From the NCBI GenBank assembly GCA_029204225.1, contig CM055112.1:43843200-43907199 (forward strand): a DNA stretch of 64,000 nt, given 5' to 3'. This stretch comes from Diphasiastrum complanatum (taxonomy: Eukaryota; Streptophyta; Lycopodiopsida; Lycopodiales; Lycopodiaceae). Under the pieces are notes generated by a model. That model saw only the letters and a program-made list of their open reading frames with translations, had not been told where the DNA came from and did no database searches. Positions 1 through 9,981 of the stretch are shown piece after piece. The position numbers and the translations under genes are program-made. Positions within the stretch are counted from its first letter, which is position 1; every line of letters begins with the position of its first letter.

Positions 1-179
1 CACCATGCATGTTCTCCTATGTCCAATTATAGGTCTGGGCCCTCATATGATAATTGATTACTTGATACGACCATGTCCGGAATGACGTAACATAACTAAT
101 AATCACATACAACTAGAGTGACCGGCTATCCACATCAGGAACTATTTTGATTCCCTTGTACAAGACATAAACATAATAT
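1..179 (-). mobile_element. Gypsy-B 3' LTR fragment, cut by window edge
   Basis: Left neighbour of the chromodomain relic. A purine-rich tract on the minus strand (181-191, AAGGGGGAAAG) is a typical polypurine tract, the plus-strand DNA primer of Ty3/gypsy elements. The LTR should begin just after it. The first bases read TATTATG here but TGTTATG in the sister copy at 24011. The same LTR recurs at 17641-17752 (minus) and from 24011 (plus). The other end lies outside the window. Confidence 0.7.
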
Positions 180-197
180 TCTTTCCCCCTTGAACCT

Positions 198-530
198 CTA
201 GAAGTGAAACCTATGGAAATTCTTCTTTATGCTTTCAACCTACTCTCACGAATCGTCATCCTCAGTCCGTCCCTTCCACCTGATCAAGCACTCAGAGATA
301 GAACAATTTCTCAATTGTTTATCTTTGGTTTTGAGTACTTTTTCAGGTTCCAAAGGAACACCGAGCGATAAGTCCCCCAAATGGGTAAGATCTTCCTCTG
401 AACCAAATATGTCACTTTCATGTAAACTTAATTTTAGGAGGCTTACATGAAACACAGGGTGAGTTGTAGTCTTGTTCTGAAGATCTAGTTTGTCAGATAA
501 CGAACCAATTTTCTTTATAATTTGAAACAA
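198..530 (-). pseudogene. Ty3/gypsy integrase C-terminus with chromodomain (Gypsy-B copy 1)
   Basis: The minus strand reads FQIIKKIGSLSDKLDLQ, then HPVFHVSLLKLSL, then LEPEKVLKT...LIRWKGRTEDDDS. This is the usual end of a chromovirus integrase: a beta-barrel segment (HPVFHVS) followed by a chromodomain (LIRWKG). In this family the chromodomain is thought to steer integration to marked chromatin. In the sister copy (23640-23990) the frame continues through DSWEWVESIKKNF to a stop just before the polypurine tract. Here both tryptophans of that motif are stop codons (TGA and TAG), as expected from C-to-T decay of methylated DNA. Upstream integrase core sequence is absent, so only the tail survives. 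Confidence 0.8.
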
Positions 531-1140
531 TTCACAATATCTATATGTTTGCTCTTTCTATGAAAAACTCCATTTTTGCAGATGAAAATATCCAGTGCAT
601 GCACGAATAGACTATCAGTGTGAATCAAATGTGAACTAGCATTAAAGATTTTTTATGGTTTATTTGAAATCCCAATTCTGGTTCCCACTAAAGAAACTCA
701 CTTTTTATATGAATATATAATACCCAGGTATGTTGCAAAGACGTTCTTGGAAATCAGAGAAAAATCGTGAGTCACGTAGGCATTTACAACATCTAATATT
801 AGAGAGTTCAAACCAAGAAATTGAGGTCAAAAATGTCTAGAACTTGCAAGTTGAGGAGAAACAAATACTAGCCAAGACAAAATTTGCAACAATGACATAA
901 AACATTAAGAAGGTAAAGGGATTGGGAATGGATTGTGGGCCAAAATTGAGAGCCTTGTCTATTTACTGCACTATTGTTGAAAAACATACCACTGATGTTT
1001 GATGTGGAAACATACTTGTTCTACATTTGTTTGTGTGGAAACATGCTCCCTAGTGGATATCGACAAATGCTAGCCGATATTTTTGCACTCAAGTCCAACT
1101 AAAATGTGGATTTCAAAGCAACTTCCCATGCTTGAGTACT
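531..1140. repeat. Repeated module M1, copy 1
   Basis: About 600 bases follow the chromodomain relic and recur next to the other two relics, at 18111-18785 (same orientation) and 23040-23660 (inverted). Parts also recur at 8960-9326. It holds a stretch with TTGGGAATGGATTGTGGGCC and a tail with GATATCGACAAATGCTAGCC. Its frames are short and unlike integrase, so I cannot assign a function. It travels with Gypsy-B and may be its internal sequence after deletion. Confidence 0.6.
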
Positions 1141-1184
1141 GTTGTTATTCTGGGGTTTACTTGAAGCTCAGAAACTGTCATCTA

Positions 1185-1246
1185 TCGCGAACAATTCGCG
1201 AAACACAAAATGTCACGAAGAGACAATTGTCGCGAATAATTCGCGA
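1185..1246. repeat. Two TCGCGA interrupted palindromes
   Basis: TCGCGAACAATTCGCGA (1185-1201) and TCGCGAATAATTCGCGA (1230-1246) lie 45 bases apart and are each followed by AACACAAA. The second is a perfect 8-base inverted repeat around one base. Such CpG-rich words stand out in decayed repeat DNA. No function is assigned. Confidence 0.7.
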
Positions 1247-1272
1247 AACACAAAGCAACATCCGAAGCTCGT

Positions 1273-1416
1273 TTGACTGATTGTCCAATTTCTCCGACAA
1301 GGAGCACTTGCATGGTGTTTGACTGCTATAATACAAGAATAGAAGATCAATGGCTTAATATCGATTGCATAAGGATCCTAAGAGGAATATTCTCTCCTCT
1401 TGGAGAGAATAAATAC
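1273..1416. repeat. Flank shared by both Copia-A copies, an LTR-like piece
   Basis: This stretch matches 24656-24793 almost base for base and ends at the same base before the Copia-A LTR. The part containing GGATCCTAAGAGGAATATTC is a diverged relative of 24190-24290 in the Gypsy-B LTR. Copia-A therefore inserted into gypsy LTR sequence, and the whole region was duplicated afterwards. Confidence 0.65.
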
Positions 1417-1680
1417 TTAGAATTTGCTTTGCACAGGAACAGAGATCATACTACACAGTAACACAAACAAAAAACACTCTCCATAGCAATCTCACATAGC
1501 AACTGTATATCTCAAAATGAAATTACACTGTACATATAGTTGTTCACTCAAGCAACCCGTGCATGACCCAGGTTGCCATTGGCGCGAAGTGTGTCCCATT
1601 GACTTGCCTCGTGGCAAGGCCAACTGATCCTTATCAACTGATAGGACCCATAGCACAGTGATTCTACTTTAATTCTAACT
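1417..1680 (-). repeat. Copia-A 3' LTR (copy 1)
   Basis: 264 bases beginning TTAGAATTTGC and ending TTCTAACT on the plus strand. It matches the 272-bp LTRs of copy 2. The minus-strand polypurine tract CTTTAAGGGAGAG abuts its right edge (1681-1693). The ends are not the usual TG...CA. Confidence 0.8.
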
Positions 1681-1732
1681 CTCTCCCTTAAAGTATAGTC
1701 TACTTTATACAGTCATATACATAGCTTTAAAG

Positions 1733-2377
1733 CTAACAAACTTTAAGTACAGAAAGCTTTGATCTAAACTTATCAAACTTTTCTCCAACAAGTGGCTTAG
1801 TGAAAATATCAGCTAGTTGTTCTTCTGTGCTACAATGAACAACATGAATTTCATGACTCAGCAGCCTTTCACATATAAAGTGATACTGAATCTCAATGTG
1901 TTTAGTTCTTGCATGGAACACTGGATTCTTTGCTAGCTGAATGCCACTCTGACTATCGCTATGTAATGTCGTGGGATTTTTTTGCTTCATGCCAACTTCT
2001 TTCAAGATCTGTCTCAACCATATAGCTTCATGTGCTGCACTACACATTGCCTTATACTCTGCTTCAGTGGTGGAAAGAGCAATTGTACTTTGCTTCTTAC
2101 TAGACCAGGAAAAACAACTACCACAAAACTGGAATACATACCCTGTGGTGGATCTACGATCATCATAGTCACTTCCCCAATCCGCATCCACATAGCCACA
2201 CAACTCAGGTAAACCATCATGCTTCCTATAAATCAAGCCATAATTTGAAGTGCCTTTCACATAACGCAAAATGCGTTTAGCTGCCTTCCAATGTGTTTCC
2301 ATAGGTGCTGCCATAAACTGACTTACAATGCCAACAACATAGCATATATCTGGTCTAGTTGTGGTAAGGTAAATCAA
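1733..2377 (-). pseudogene. Copia-A RNase H and end of reverse transcriptase
   Basis: This frame of 214 codons has no stop. It starts in the conserved C-terminal block of copia reverse transcriptase (TRPDICYVVGIVSQFM, then [16 protein letters not shown]) and continues into RNase H, with YVDADWGSD, STTGYVF, ALSTTEAEYKA and the last catalytic segment EEQLADIFTKPL. RNase H removes RNA from the RNA:DNA hybrid during reverse transcription. The block ends at a natural stop about 50 bases before the polypurine tract. It is the best-preserved part of this copy, but upstream stops disconnect it from the rest of pol. Confidence 0.88.
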
Positions 2378-3206
2378 GTTCCCTGCCTATACAGTGTAGC
2401 ATCAAATGACTGTGACTCATCAAGCTTTGAAAGCTTTTTACCTAATTCAATAAGAGTATTCACTGGTTTGCAATCCTGCAACCTAAACCTGTGCAACAGC
2501 TCTTTGACATACTTCACCTGTGTTAAACCCACTTTGTGTCCTTTTTGCCACACCTCTACTCCAAGGCAATAATGCATCAGGCTGAGATCTGTCATCTCGA
2601 ATTGTTCCATGAGGTCTTTCTTGATCATATCTATCATCTCTTGATTATTTCCCGTAATAATCAAGTCATCAACATAAAGAGCAATCAAAGCAACCATACT
2701 GTCAAAGCATAAGACATATAGATTTGGATCAGAATGTGTTCTCACCATCTCCTTTGAACGAAAGTAGGCATCAATCCTGCTATACCATGCATTTGGTGCC
2801 TGTTTAAGACCATAAAGTGCTTTCTTCAAGTGACATATTTTATTTTCATGTCCCTTCATTACAAAGCCTTCAGGTTGATCCATGAACACCTCTTCTTCTA
2901 ACTCACCATTAGAAAAGCAAATTTCACATCCATCTGATGAAAAGGCCAATCAAAATGTGAAGCTAAAGCAACAAGTAGACGTAGAGTATTCCACTTACAT
3001 ACTGGCGCAAAGGTCTCCTCATAGTCAATGCCTTTAGTTTGTGCATACCCTTTGATCACCAATCTCGCCTTTTGCTTTGCTATACTTCCATCTGCATGAT
3101 ACTTAGTCCTGTATACCCATTTGCAACCTATGGGTTTCTTGCCAACTGGTGGTTCTACTAAGTCCCATGTGCTATGCTTAGCAATTGACTCCATCTCCTC
3201 TCCCAT
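2374..3206 (-). pseudogene. Copia-A reverse transcriptase
   Basis: The reverse transcriptase starts at WDLVEPPVGKKPIGCKWVY, passes KARLVIKGYAQ and DYEETFAPV, and reaches the catalytic ALYVDDLIIT, whose two aspartates bind metal. The frame breaks near 2900-2945, where MDVKFAFLMVS runs to a stop instead of the SAFLNSELEEEVFMDQPEGF seen in copy 2. The downstream part then reads from about 2900 to 2374 in another frame through the YVDD box. This enzyme would have copied element RNA into DNA in cytoplasmic virus-like particles. It cannot be made from this copy. Confidence 0.88.
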
Positions 3207-3347
3207 GGCCTTGACCCAAATGTCATCATCCTTCGTTTCACCATAAGTCGAAGGTTCTTTGCTTTGAATAATGCTATATAGGATAGCATAATTTGCTTCA
3301 TACCTTTCAGGTTGTGTCTTCTCTCTTGCTGATCTCTGTAGCTCTCC

Positions 3348-4544
3348 CTAGCTACATGATCCTGGAAAGTCATCCATGTTGTGGCTCTCCAACAATCTTA
3401 GGGAGCTTCCTGTCAGGTGATCGGCTTCCTGGTGAAAATGTATCCCACGGTACATCCTTCTCCTTGCATTTGTCACATGCAACTTCAATCCTTCTTGCAC
3501 CAAAAGGTTTGTCCCTACCTCTCTAACCTGTCTCTTGAGGTTGAGTAGTAGTATCTTGAGATGTATCCTCTTTTTCATCACTTGGAAGGTCAATGAATGG
3601 ATCATCATCAGGTGGTATCCTCACTATACCATCTTTCCCACTGGATGTATCTATCTTCTCAGCATCCTCATCTTCATACATCTTGGATTCATCAAAGATA
3701 ACATCACGAATTACATGGATTTTGTTTTCCACTGGATCAAAACATCTATAGCCCTTCACATGATCATCATATCTTAGAAATATGCACTTGATAGCTTTTA
3801 CATCAAGTTTACGTCTCTCTTTCTTAGGAACGTGTACAAAGGCCTTACATCCAAAGATTCGCAAGTGGTTCACCTTTTCTTCTTCGTGAATGCTTCCTCA
3901 GGTGTTATCTTTGGTATGGCAATGGTAGGACTTCTATTTTGAAAATAGACTGCCGTACTGCATGCTTATGACCAAGATGCTTTTGGTAGTTTCATCTCAA
4001 CTAGCATAAATTTGGCACTTTCCACAATCATACGATTCTTGCGCTCAGGTACACCATTGAGAGCAGGAGTATGAGCTTGCGTAAATTGTCTTTTAATCCC
4101 ACATTGATCACAAAGATCATTGAAGTCATTAGACTTGTACTCACCTCCACTATTTGATCTTAGAACTTTGATCTGCCTACCTATCTGATTTTCGACCAAT
4201 TATTTGAAGCTCTTGAAGTTGTCAAATGCATCTGATTTCTTCTTCAAGAAATAGATCCATGTCTTATGTGACATATAATCAATAAAGGTCATGAAATAGA
4301 AGGCTTTACCCAAGGACATGGTCCTCATAGGCCTGCATAAATTTGTGTGGATTAAGTCCAGGATGTTTTTTGCTCTTGCAAGACCACCTTTATTGAACTT
4401 CTCTAAATGCTGCTTCCCATATACACAAGATTCGCACATCGATTTCAAGTGATCTTTGATGGTAGGCAATCTTGTTACCATCTCTAATCTTCTCATCAAA
4501 CTGAGGCTTTCCAAGTTCAAGTGACCAAGCCTCTTATGCCACAA
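3348..4544 (-). pseudogene. Copia-A integrase and integrase-RT linker
   Basis: The minus strand starts with the zinc-binding block WHKRLGHLNLESL...CESCVYGKQH (HHCC). The catalytic core follows (FYFMTFIDYMSHKTWIYFLKKKS, then KVLRSNSGGEYKSNDF, then PERKNRMIVES). Copia integrases use a D,D-35-E triad. Here the first two aspartates appear as asparagine (HTNLC for HTDLC, LRSN for LRSD), while the glutamate is kept. The stop at 4200 and several shifts break the frame. From 3873 to 3348 the conserved linker NHLRIFGCKAFVHVPKKERRK and an acidic stretch (DEDAEKIDTSSGK) lead towards reverse transcriptase. Confidence 0.85.
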
Positions 4545-4545
4545 C

Positions 4546-5256
4546 TCAGTTTACAAGTCCATGTTGTCCCTTAATTGTAGCATTCAGCTTGTACAATTTT
4601 GTATTGGGCTCCCTTACTCCATCCGCAATAACTTTGAACTTTTGGTTCACATCTTTCACAAAGCAACGATCATGGGCGAATTCTACTTTCAACTTTTGAT
4701 CAGTAATGACTTCAACAGAAAGTAGAGTTTTTTTCAAACCTGGTACGTAAAGAACCTCCCTGATCATCTTGCTTTTGCCATTAGGTAGCTGGATTGAAAC
4801 AGTGCCTATCCCCTTGATCTTGCACACCTCACCATTTGCTTGTGAAATGGATGTTCCATTATCCAACACTTTCAAGCTACTGAACCAATTCTTGTTACCT
4901 GTCATGTGTCTTGTGGCTCCCGAGTCAATATACCGTGATTGATCATCTTGATTAGATGAAAATGCAGATATGACGATGCTAGAGTCTTCAATCTCACCCT
5001 CATCAACAAGGTTACCTGCTTGTTTTGGTTTCCCCTTGCCTTGTTCCGCCAGAAATTTGCGACATTCACTCTTCCAATGGCCCTTTTTACCACAATGGAA
5101 GCACTTGTCTTTCTTCTTGGTCTTACTGGAAGATCTCTCATCCTCCTGAGTCTTGGCAAATTGCTGTTTAGACTTCTTCTTGCCCTTGCCCTTGCCTTGT
5201 TTTTGGCGTGTCGCAAGTGCTTGATCGTCAGTATTTTGACGTCTAGTTTTCACCAT
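4546..5256 (-). pseudogene. Copia-A gag zinc knuckle and protease
   Basis: The frame opens with a basic Gag tail rich in KGKGKKK, followed by one CCHC zinc knuckle, CFHCGKKGHWKSEC, which binds element RNA. The aspartic protease follows, with its catalytic DSGATRHMTG and the hydrophobic LYVPGLKKTLLSV. The frame ends at HGLVN because 13 bases present in copy 2 (coding CIPSQ before ELWHKRLGH) are missing. Protease and integrase are therefore out of frame with each other. Confidence 0.88.
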
Positions 5257-5274
5257 TTCTCGCCATTGCTCTTC

Positions 5275-5766
5275 CTACATCAAGATTCTTGTGAGCTCGA
5301 CAAAGGTTGGCAATCTTTCTCTTAATGCTATTCCGCTCACAAACATCTGATAGGGTTTTGCAATGTTGCACAATGCATTGTGCACCAGCTCCACGTCACG
5401 TATGCGCTCACCAATAGAATGCAGTTCATCCCTCATTGTCTTGATTCTGGTCATGTACGTCTGAATGTGCTCTCCTTGTTCCATGCGGGCACTATTCAGC
5501 TTTGACTTCGGAAACATGATTTTTGACAGATTTGACGTCTCGAACTGCTCCTTTAGCACATCCCGTGCCTGTCTGGGTGTAACAGCATCACAAATGTGGG
5601 TAATGATGCGGTCCTTCACTGACAAGTTAATGAAGGTCAAAGCTTTTCTCATCTTTTTATCGAACACTTTGATATCTGCTTTATTTGGCGGCCTTCTCTC
5701 ATCACCTGTGATGACTTCCCACACATCTTTCTCCATTAGTATGTTTTTTATTCTGAATTTCCACAC
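5275..5766 (-). pseudogene. Copia-A Gag N-terminal region
   Basis: This is a Gag capsid segment of the copia UBN2/retrotran_gag type: YAxWKFRIKN-like start (MWKFRIKNILMEKDVWEVI), DAVTPRQARDVLKEQF, then LNSARMEQGEHIQTYMTRIKTMRDEL. It runs into a TAG stop where copy 2 has CAG (LMQEEQW), separating it from the zinc-knuckle part. The true start, MANMGES in copy 2, is lost at the 5795 junction. Confidence 0.82.
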
Positions 5767-5795
5767 TGCATAGTTGGAAATCCCATCTAATTTCT

Positions 5796-6083
5796 AGCAT
5801 CACACTGATTGTGCTATAAGTAGATGACCTCATAATCACAGACACTGATGATGATTTGATTAGTGTTATAAAAAAGGATCTATCCTCCAACTTTGATATG
5901 ATTGACCTTGGTTAGATGCACTATTGTTTTTTTTTCAATGAAAATTTGGCAAAGACGTGCTGGTATTACACTCATGCAAATGAATTATGTGAATAAAATT
6001 TCGAAACATTCCAAGATGTGCAATAGTAAGCCAATGTCTCCACCCGTGGAGGTTGGTAAGAAACTTTCTAACCAGGATGAGAG
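5796..6083 (+). pseudogene. Copia-B reverse transcriptase fragment, plus strand
   Basis: This plus-strand fragment reads DDLI.. and SNFDMIDLG, then KIWQRRAGITLMQMNYVNK and SKPMSPPVEVGKKLSNQDES. It is the reverse complement of Copia-B copies at 19072-19755 and 21946-22588. It stops abruptly at 6083, where the Gypsy-A LTR begins after GATGAGAG, so Gypsy-A inserted into this copia sequence. The left junction with Copia-A copy 1 falls within about 10 bases of 5795. Confidence 0.8.
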
Positions 6084-6512
6084 TGTTAAAACGCTCGGCT
6101 CTCACCCTTTTTTGAACATACTACTACCTAAACATAAATCCAAAAGCCCCCAATCTGGATCCAAATGTCCTATTTATACTTTTGTGAGGTTATTGCAATC
6201 CAGTATCACAACCCTTCGTAATGACCGCAAGTGGTCGGTTTAGCTTCACATAGAACTGCATGGAAACCACAATTGATGACCTTGTGGTCACTTACGAACT
6301 GTTTGGGTTCCTCTCGAATATGACTAAACATTGACTAACCTATCAACTTTAACTTCATAAATGTCAACAAAAGTGTCTCCTAACATCAAGACCTTACAAC
6401 ATAATTACATCTTTATGTAAATAAAACTTCAATTACATAACCAACAATCCTACACTTACATTAACAACCACATATTTACAATGTCTATTGTTATGGCCAA
6501 AAAGGCCTAACA
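6084..6512 (-). mobile_element. Gypsy-A LTR (3' LTR by orientation)
   Basis: 429 bases bounded by TGTTA and TAACA, the expected inverted ends. The minus strand reads TGTTAGGCC...GAGCGTTTTAACA. Just outside the right end the minus-strand text GGGAATATG resembles a polypurine tract, so internal sequence should lie to the right and this is the 3' LTR of a minus-strand element. A TATA-like TATAAATAGG on the minus strand (about 6168-6180) would be its promoter. Related pieces are at 32610-32805, 36505-36820 and 56060-56378. Confidence 0.8.
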
Positions 6513-7430
6513 CATATTCCCTGGCGAGAGAAACCACGTTCATCTCCCAGCTTTCTTCTGACACTTCCTCTTTTTGATGTCTTTGTTATTGTGTTCACTC
6601 TAACTTTCACTTGATGTATGCATTCCTGAACAATGAGTCACAGATTCACCTCTGCCCTATGCATCGATCGTAATTGGTTTGTATCTTGCCATCATAGGTG
6701 GTGATGTCCAAGCCCTTGGTTTTGGTGAGGGGGTGGTCAATCCATACCGCAATGGCTTGAGTAAGAGATTCTGATAATCATCTATGATCCTGATACCAAT
6801 CTTGGTGTTTGCTTCGTCAACATTAGCTTGTTTAGCCATTCAATGGTGATTGGTGTGTAGGTTTTATTCAAAAACAGCTCCTGCATTTGATTCCTCTCAA
6901 TCGCTATAAAATGGCGAAACTCTATGGTCTCTTCATTGGGTTCCCTTGTTGGCCTTTCTTTTAGTGATGCAACCTTTGGTCTATTGTACTCACTACTGAA
7001 AAGCCTCCTCCCAATGACAATATATCCTCCATAATAGTGGATATGAATCATCCACATATTTCACTATCACTGTGTATAAGGTGTCAAAATTCAAACATTC
7101 TTCGGCCAACCAAGGTTTAAACTTGGCCTGTCTTTGAATGGTACTATAATGTACATCATTGTGTGCCTTGAAACTTTGCTCAATTTCATAAAAATATTCT
7201 GCCACAAAAAACATAGAACTTCATGTTAAGATTTCAATCTCGTCGGAATTGTTTACCTTCATTTTGCCCTGTAAAACCGCCCACGCCAATATTGCCTATG
7301 CCTTCAAATCCGAATCCTGCCAAAATTCGTACTACTCTTACTGGACTCATCATCACTTTGCATGGATGTAATCAGTCAGCCGTTCACCATCATATTTGTT
7401 CCGAACTGAAGGGACCGTAACAATGTCATT
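6513..7430 (-). pseudogene. Unrecognised coding relic upstream of the Gypsy-A 3' LTR
   Basis: Broken minus-strand frames read AEYFYEIEQSFKAHNDVHYS, KFKPWLAEECLNFDTLYTV, YVDDSYPLLWRIYCHWEEAF, HFIAIERNQMQELFLNKTY and IGIRIIDDYQNLLLKPLRYG. The same stretch recurs, more decayed, at 20870-21320 on the plus strand, also beside Gypsy-A LTR or UTR sequence. It has no protease, reverse transcriptase or integrase motif; I do not count YVDD here as reverse transcriptase because the context is wrong. It may be an accessory frame of Gypsy-A or a captured host piece. Confidence 0.4.
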
Positions 7431-7858
7431 GTAACACCGCAAGATATGCACACAACCTATAATATAATCGCAACTTATGCGCTACGGTTAATCTGGTTGC
7501 TAAACAATAATGAAATCAGGCATACATAGCATTTTCCAGGTATCCGTTATAAAAATTATCATACAATCCTAGCCAAAATCACTTGACACAAGGGTTTGTA
7601 CAAAAGGGTTTGTACAAGAGAACTGGTATGAGCAATATTTTGTATTACGTCCACATGTAACGATATTTAGTGCGCTTCCGCACTTCCTAGAAAATTAATT
7701 CATGTAATTGTTTATGATTACTCATTTTATAAAGCAATTCAAATGTACATATGCCTACAACACGCCATAGTTAATCAAGTATACACCATTTTCTCATATT
7801 TCATTATAATCGAAATTGATGTACAAAATTTTCCATAGCCTAGTACTTATTATTTACT
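7431..7858. other. No recognised content
   Basis: AT-rich sequence without open frames of note. A short direct repeat (AAGGGTTTGTACAAAAGGGTT) occurs near 7590-7615. I see no LTR ends, RNA gene or clear promoter. Confidence 0.5.
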
Positions 7859-8222
7859 TCACACTTTGATCTTCCATCTACTAATTATAGTCAGCAGCCC
7901 ATACAAGACAAGTATGCCTATACATATCCAAAACAAAATAGGCATGCCAAGAATCCAAGAACCGATGTCCCAGCACTCAAATCCTCCTAACTGATTTTTG
8001 TCCAGCTGCCTGTCCACCTGTTGGCTTTCCAATGGTTGTGTTGTCACTGATTGATGTTGCAATTGTTGGTCTGCCAGCATCTGCCTTGCCATTTCAGTTA
8101 TTCGCTATTGCCTTAGCTGTAATAGCGCTTGAAAATTCACGGGTATCCCATGTTCTGTCTCGACCGTTGGAACATCCTCCATACATCGTTGTGGCCTTCT
8201 TTGTACTCTGTTCTCAGCCATA
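7859..8222 (-). pseudogene. Unrecognised small frame with a membrane-like C-terminus
   Basis: From the ATG at 8222 (MAENRVQRRPQRCM) the frame runs 120 codons to the stop at 7859, with one in-frame TAG (LLQLRQ*RITEMARQ) that looks like a decayed CAG. The first two thirds are hydrophilic and rich in glutamine (LADQQLQHQS, LESQQVDRQLD), as in some gypsy Gag N-termini. The last 35 residues contain a strongly hydrophobic run (IGSWILGMPILFWICIGILV) followed by RWKIKV, like a tail anchor. I do not recognise the family. Confidence 0.35.
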
Positions 8223-8349
8223 TCTCTGTAACATGATGACTATCTATAGAACAACTAATCAAACAGATCTTGATTCTACTAACAAAGCGCACAATTTACT
8301 TGACAAAGGATAAGAAAGTTGATCATCAACATTCAAGCTAAGATCACTA

Positions 8350-8932
8350 TGATCTTGGATCTAGAAGGTTCAAACTACTTGATTTGAAAATTAAAGACTT
8401 CACTCTTGTTGAAGGGCGAAGGTCTATGGCAATGGGTAGAACCAATTGAGGAGAAGCCAGTAGCTACTCCTGGCAAAGAACTTCAAGAATGGAGTTTAAA
8501 AAATGACAAAGCTATAGCAATTATTGCGTCTTCAGTACATGACAATATAGTGCTACATCTTATATCAATTTCGAACGCAAAGGATTTATGGAAAGAATTG
8601 CAAACCAAGAATGAGACTCGATCTCGTAATCAAATCATGTTCTTGGAAGACCAACTAACTTACCTACAGTGGGACGGCAAAGACCTGAACACATTTGTGC
8701 AAAAGATTAAAGATCGTTTTATTTCCTTTCTGGTGCAGAAAATACAATTTCTAAGGAAAAGCAGCTTAGTTATTTTCTTCGAGCCCTACCCTGGTCATTC
8801 CACACAACTCGAACCTTATTAGCGAAAGATGCGACAATGAAACTTAAAAAGGCAATAGACAAAGTTAAGGAAGAATTAGAAGCTCAAGAACACTATGACG
8901 ATAATGGTGATTCCGAAAATGCTCTATTTACT
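8350..8932 (+). pseudogene. Ty1/copia Gag relic (Copia-D)
   Basis: This plus-strand Gag reads LDLEGSNYLI, a TGA where tryptophan is expected, KLKTSLLLKGEGLWQWVEP, then AIAIIASSVHDNIV and SNAKDLWKELQ. These are hallmarks of the copia UBN2 Gag domain. Near 8730 the frame shifts to SGAENTISKEKQLSYFL and continues through LRALPWSFHTTRTLLA to DSENALFT and a TAG. The zinc knuckle, protease and all of pol are absent, and M1-type repeat starts soon after 8960. No other copy of this family lies in the window. Confidence 0.8.
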
Positions 8933-8959
8933 TAGCAAAATAAATCTTCTAAGAAGTCT

Positions 8960-9326
8960 AAGTTTAAGAGGGAGTCATCTAAATAGAATGAGCCCAAGAC
9001 AAATGAGCAATAATGACATAAAACATTAAGAAGATAAAGGATGGGGAATGGATTGTGGGCCAAAATTGAGAGCCATGTCTATTTATCCCACTATTGTTGA
9101 AAAACGTACCACTGATGTTGATGAACTGTTTACTTGTTCTACATTTGTTTGTGTGGGAACATGCTCCCTAGTGGATATCGACAAATGCTAGCCGATATTT
9201 TTGCACTCAAAATCCAACTAAAATGTGGACTTCAAAGCAACTTTTTCATCTGAAGTATGTAGTAAATAATCAAATGTGATAGGTAGTCAACATGAAATTG
9301 GCAAATATAGACACTATTGAAGGGAT
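8960..9326. repeat. Module M1 fragment ending at the Copia-E insertion site
   Basis: Matches 18480-18790 nearly base for base and also 880-1110. It is interrupted after ATTGAAGGGAT by Copia-E, then resumes as CCCATACCCC at 15729. The uninterrupted form is at 18780-18800. Confidence 0.75.
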
Positions 9327-9981
9327 TGTGAAAAATACAGATCCTAAGTGGATCTAAACTCCAAGATCATTGGCTTGAATGCTTGCACTCCAAACTACAT
9401 AAGCTAGGAATTGGCAACACATTCTATGCTACCTAGAATGCAAAGAACTTGATCAAAAAGCATTTATCACAAATGGAAACTTCCATAAACATCAAGTGCG
9501 GCCCAAAATAGCATTATACAGTCCATAATACATCAGCCTATCACTTTTGGAAAGCACCTAAGATCATACACAATAGCTTGAAGACAATACACACAACAAT
9601 GCTCTCAATGGAGGAAGAAACAATGACAATGATCTATTGATCTCAATGAAGCATACAAAAGGTTTCTCCAACCTGTTCTCCATGACTTCCCTACTATTTA
9701 TGGATGAGGAAGATGACTCTCTCTCCTCTCTCTAGAAGGTACTTGACCCTAGATATTCCCTATATAGGAAAAATAGCTAAAAATGGCTTATATGACCAAA
9801 ATACATCAAAATGGTCTCATTTTGAAGGGTATGAAGTTTGACACTTCATCATACTGAAAAAATACAGTAAATAAAAACATTGTGGCCTGGTTCACACGTG
9901 CAAAACTCCAGAACCAAAACTATTTACAATTTTAGCCAATTTAGGCCTCAAACTAGCTAGGAAATGTTGACAATTTTCACA
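9327..9981 (-). repeat. Copia-E 3' LTR
   Basis: 655 bases with TG...CA ends. It carries the terminator and polyadenylation functions of the element transcript, plus an unused copy of the promoter. It differs from the 5' LTR at one base. Confidence 0.96.
9761..9766 (-). promoter_or_regulatory. LTR TATA box (TATATA)
   Basis: CCTATATAGG lies in the middle of the LTR, as expected for the retrotransposon promoter. The same site in the 5' LTR is at about 15503-15508 and is the one that would drive element RNA. The word is palindromic, so it does not fix direction by itself. Confidence 0.5.

Larger units (their letters stand above)
1417..5795 (-). mobile_element. Copia-A copy 1, truncated Ty1/copia retrotransposon
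   Basis: Read on the minus strand the order is gag, protease, integrase, reverse transcriptase, RNase H, polypurine tract, 3' LTR, which is the Ty1/copia order. The 5' LTR, leader and first gag codons are missing. The element stops near 5795, inside a junction with a plus-strand Copia-B fragment. Every coding block carries stops or frameshifts. Copy 2 (24794-30744) supplies the intact layout for comparison. Confidence 0.9.

Noticed and set aside
7030-7080. YVDD in KYVDDSYPLLW as a reverse-transcriptase catalytic box
   Set aside because: None of the neighbouring reverse-transcriptase motifs is present and the flanking residues do not fit.
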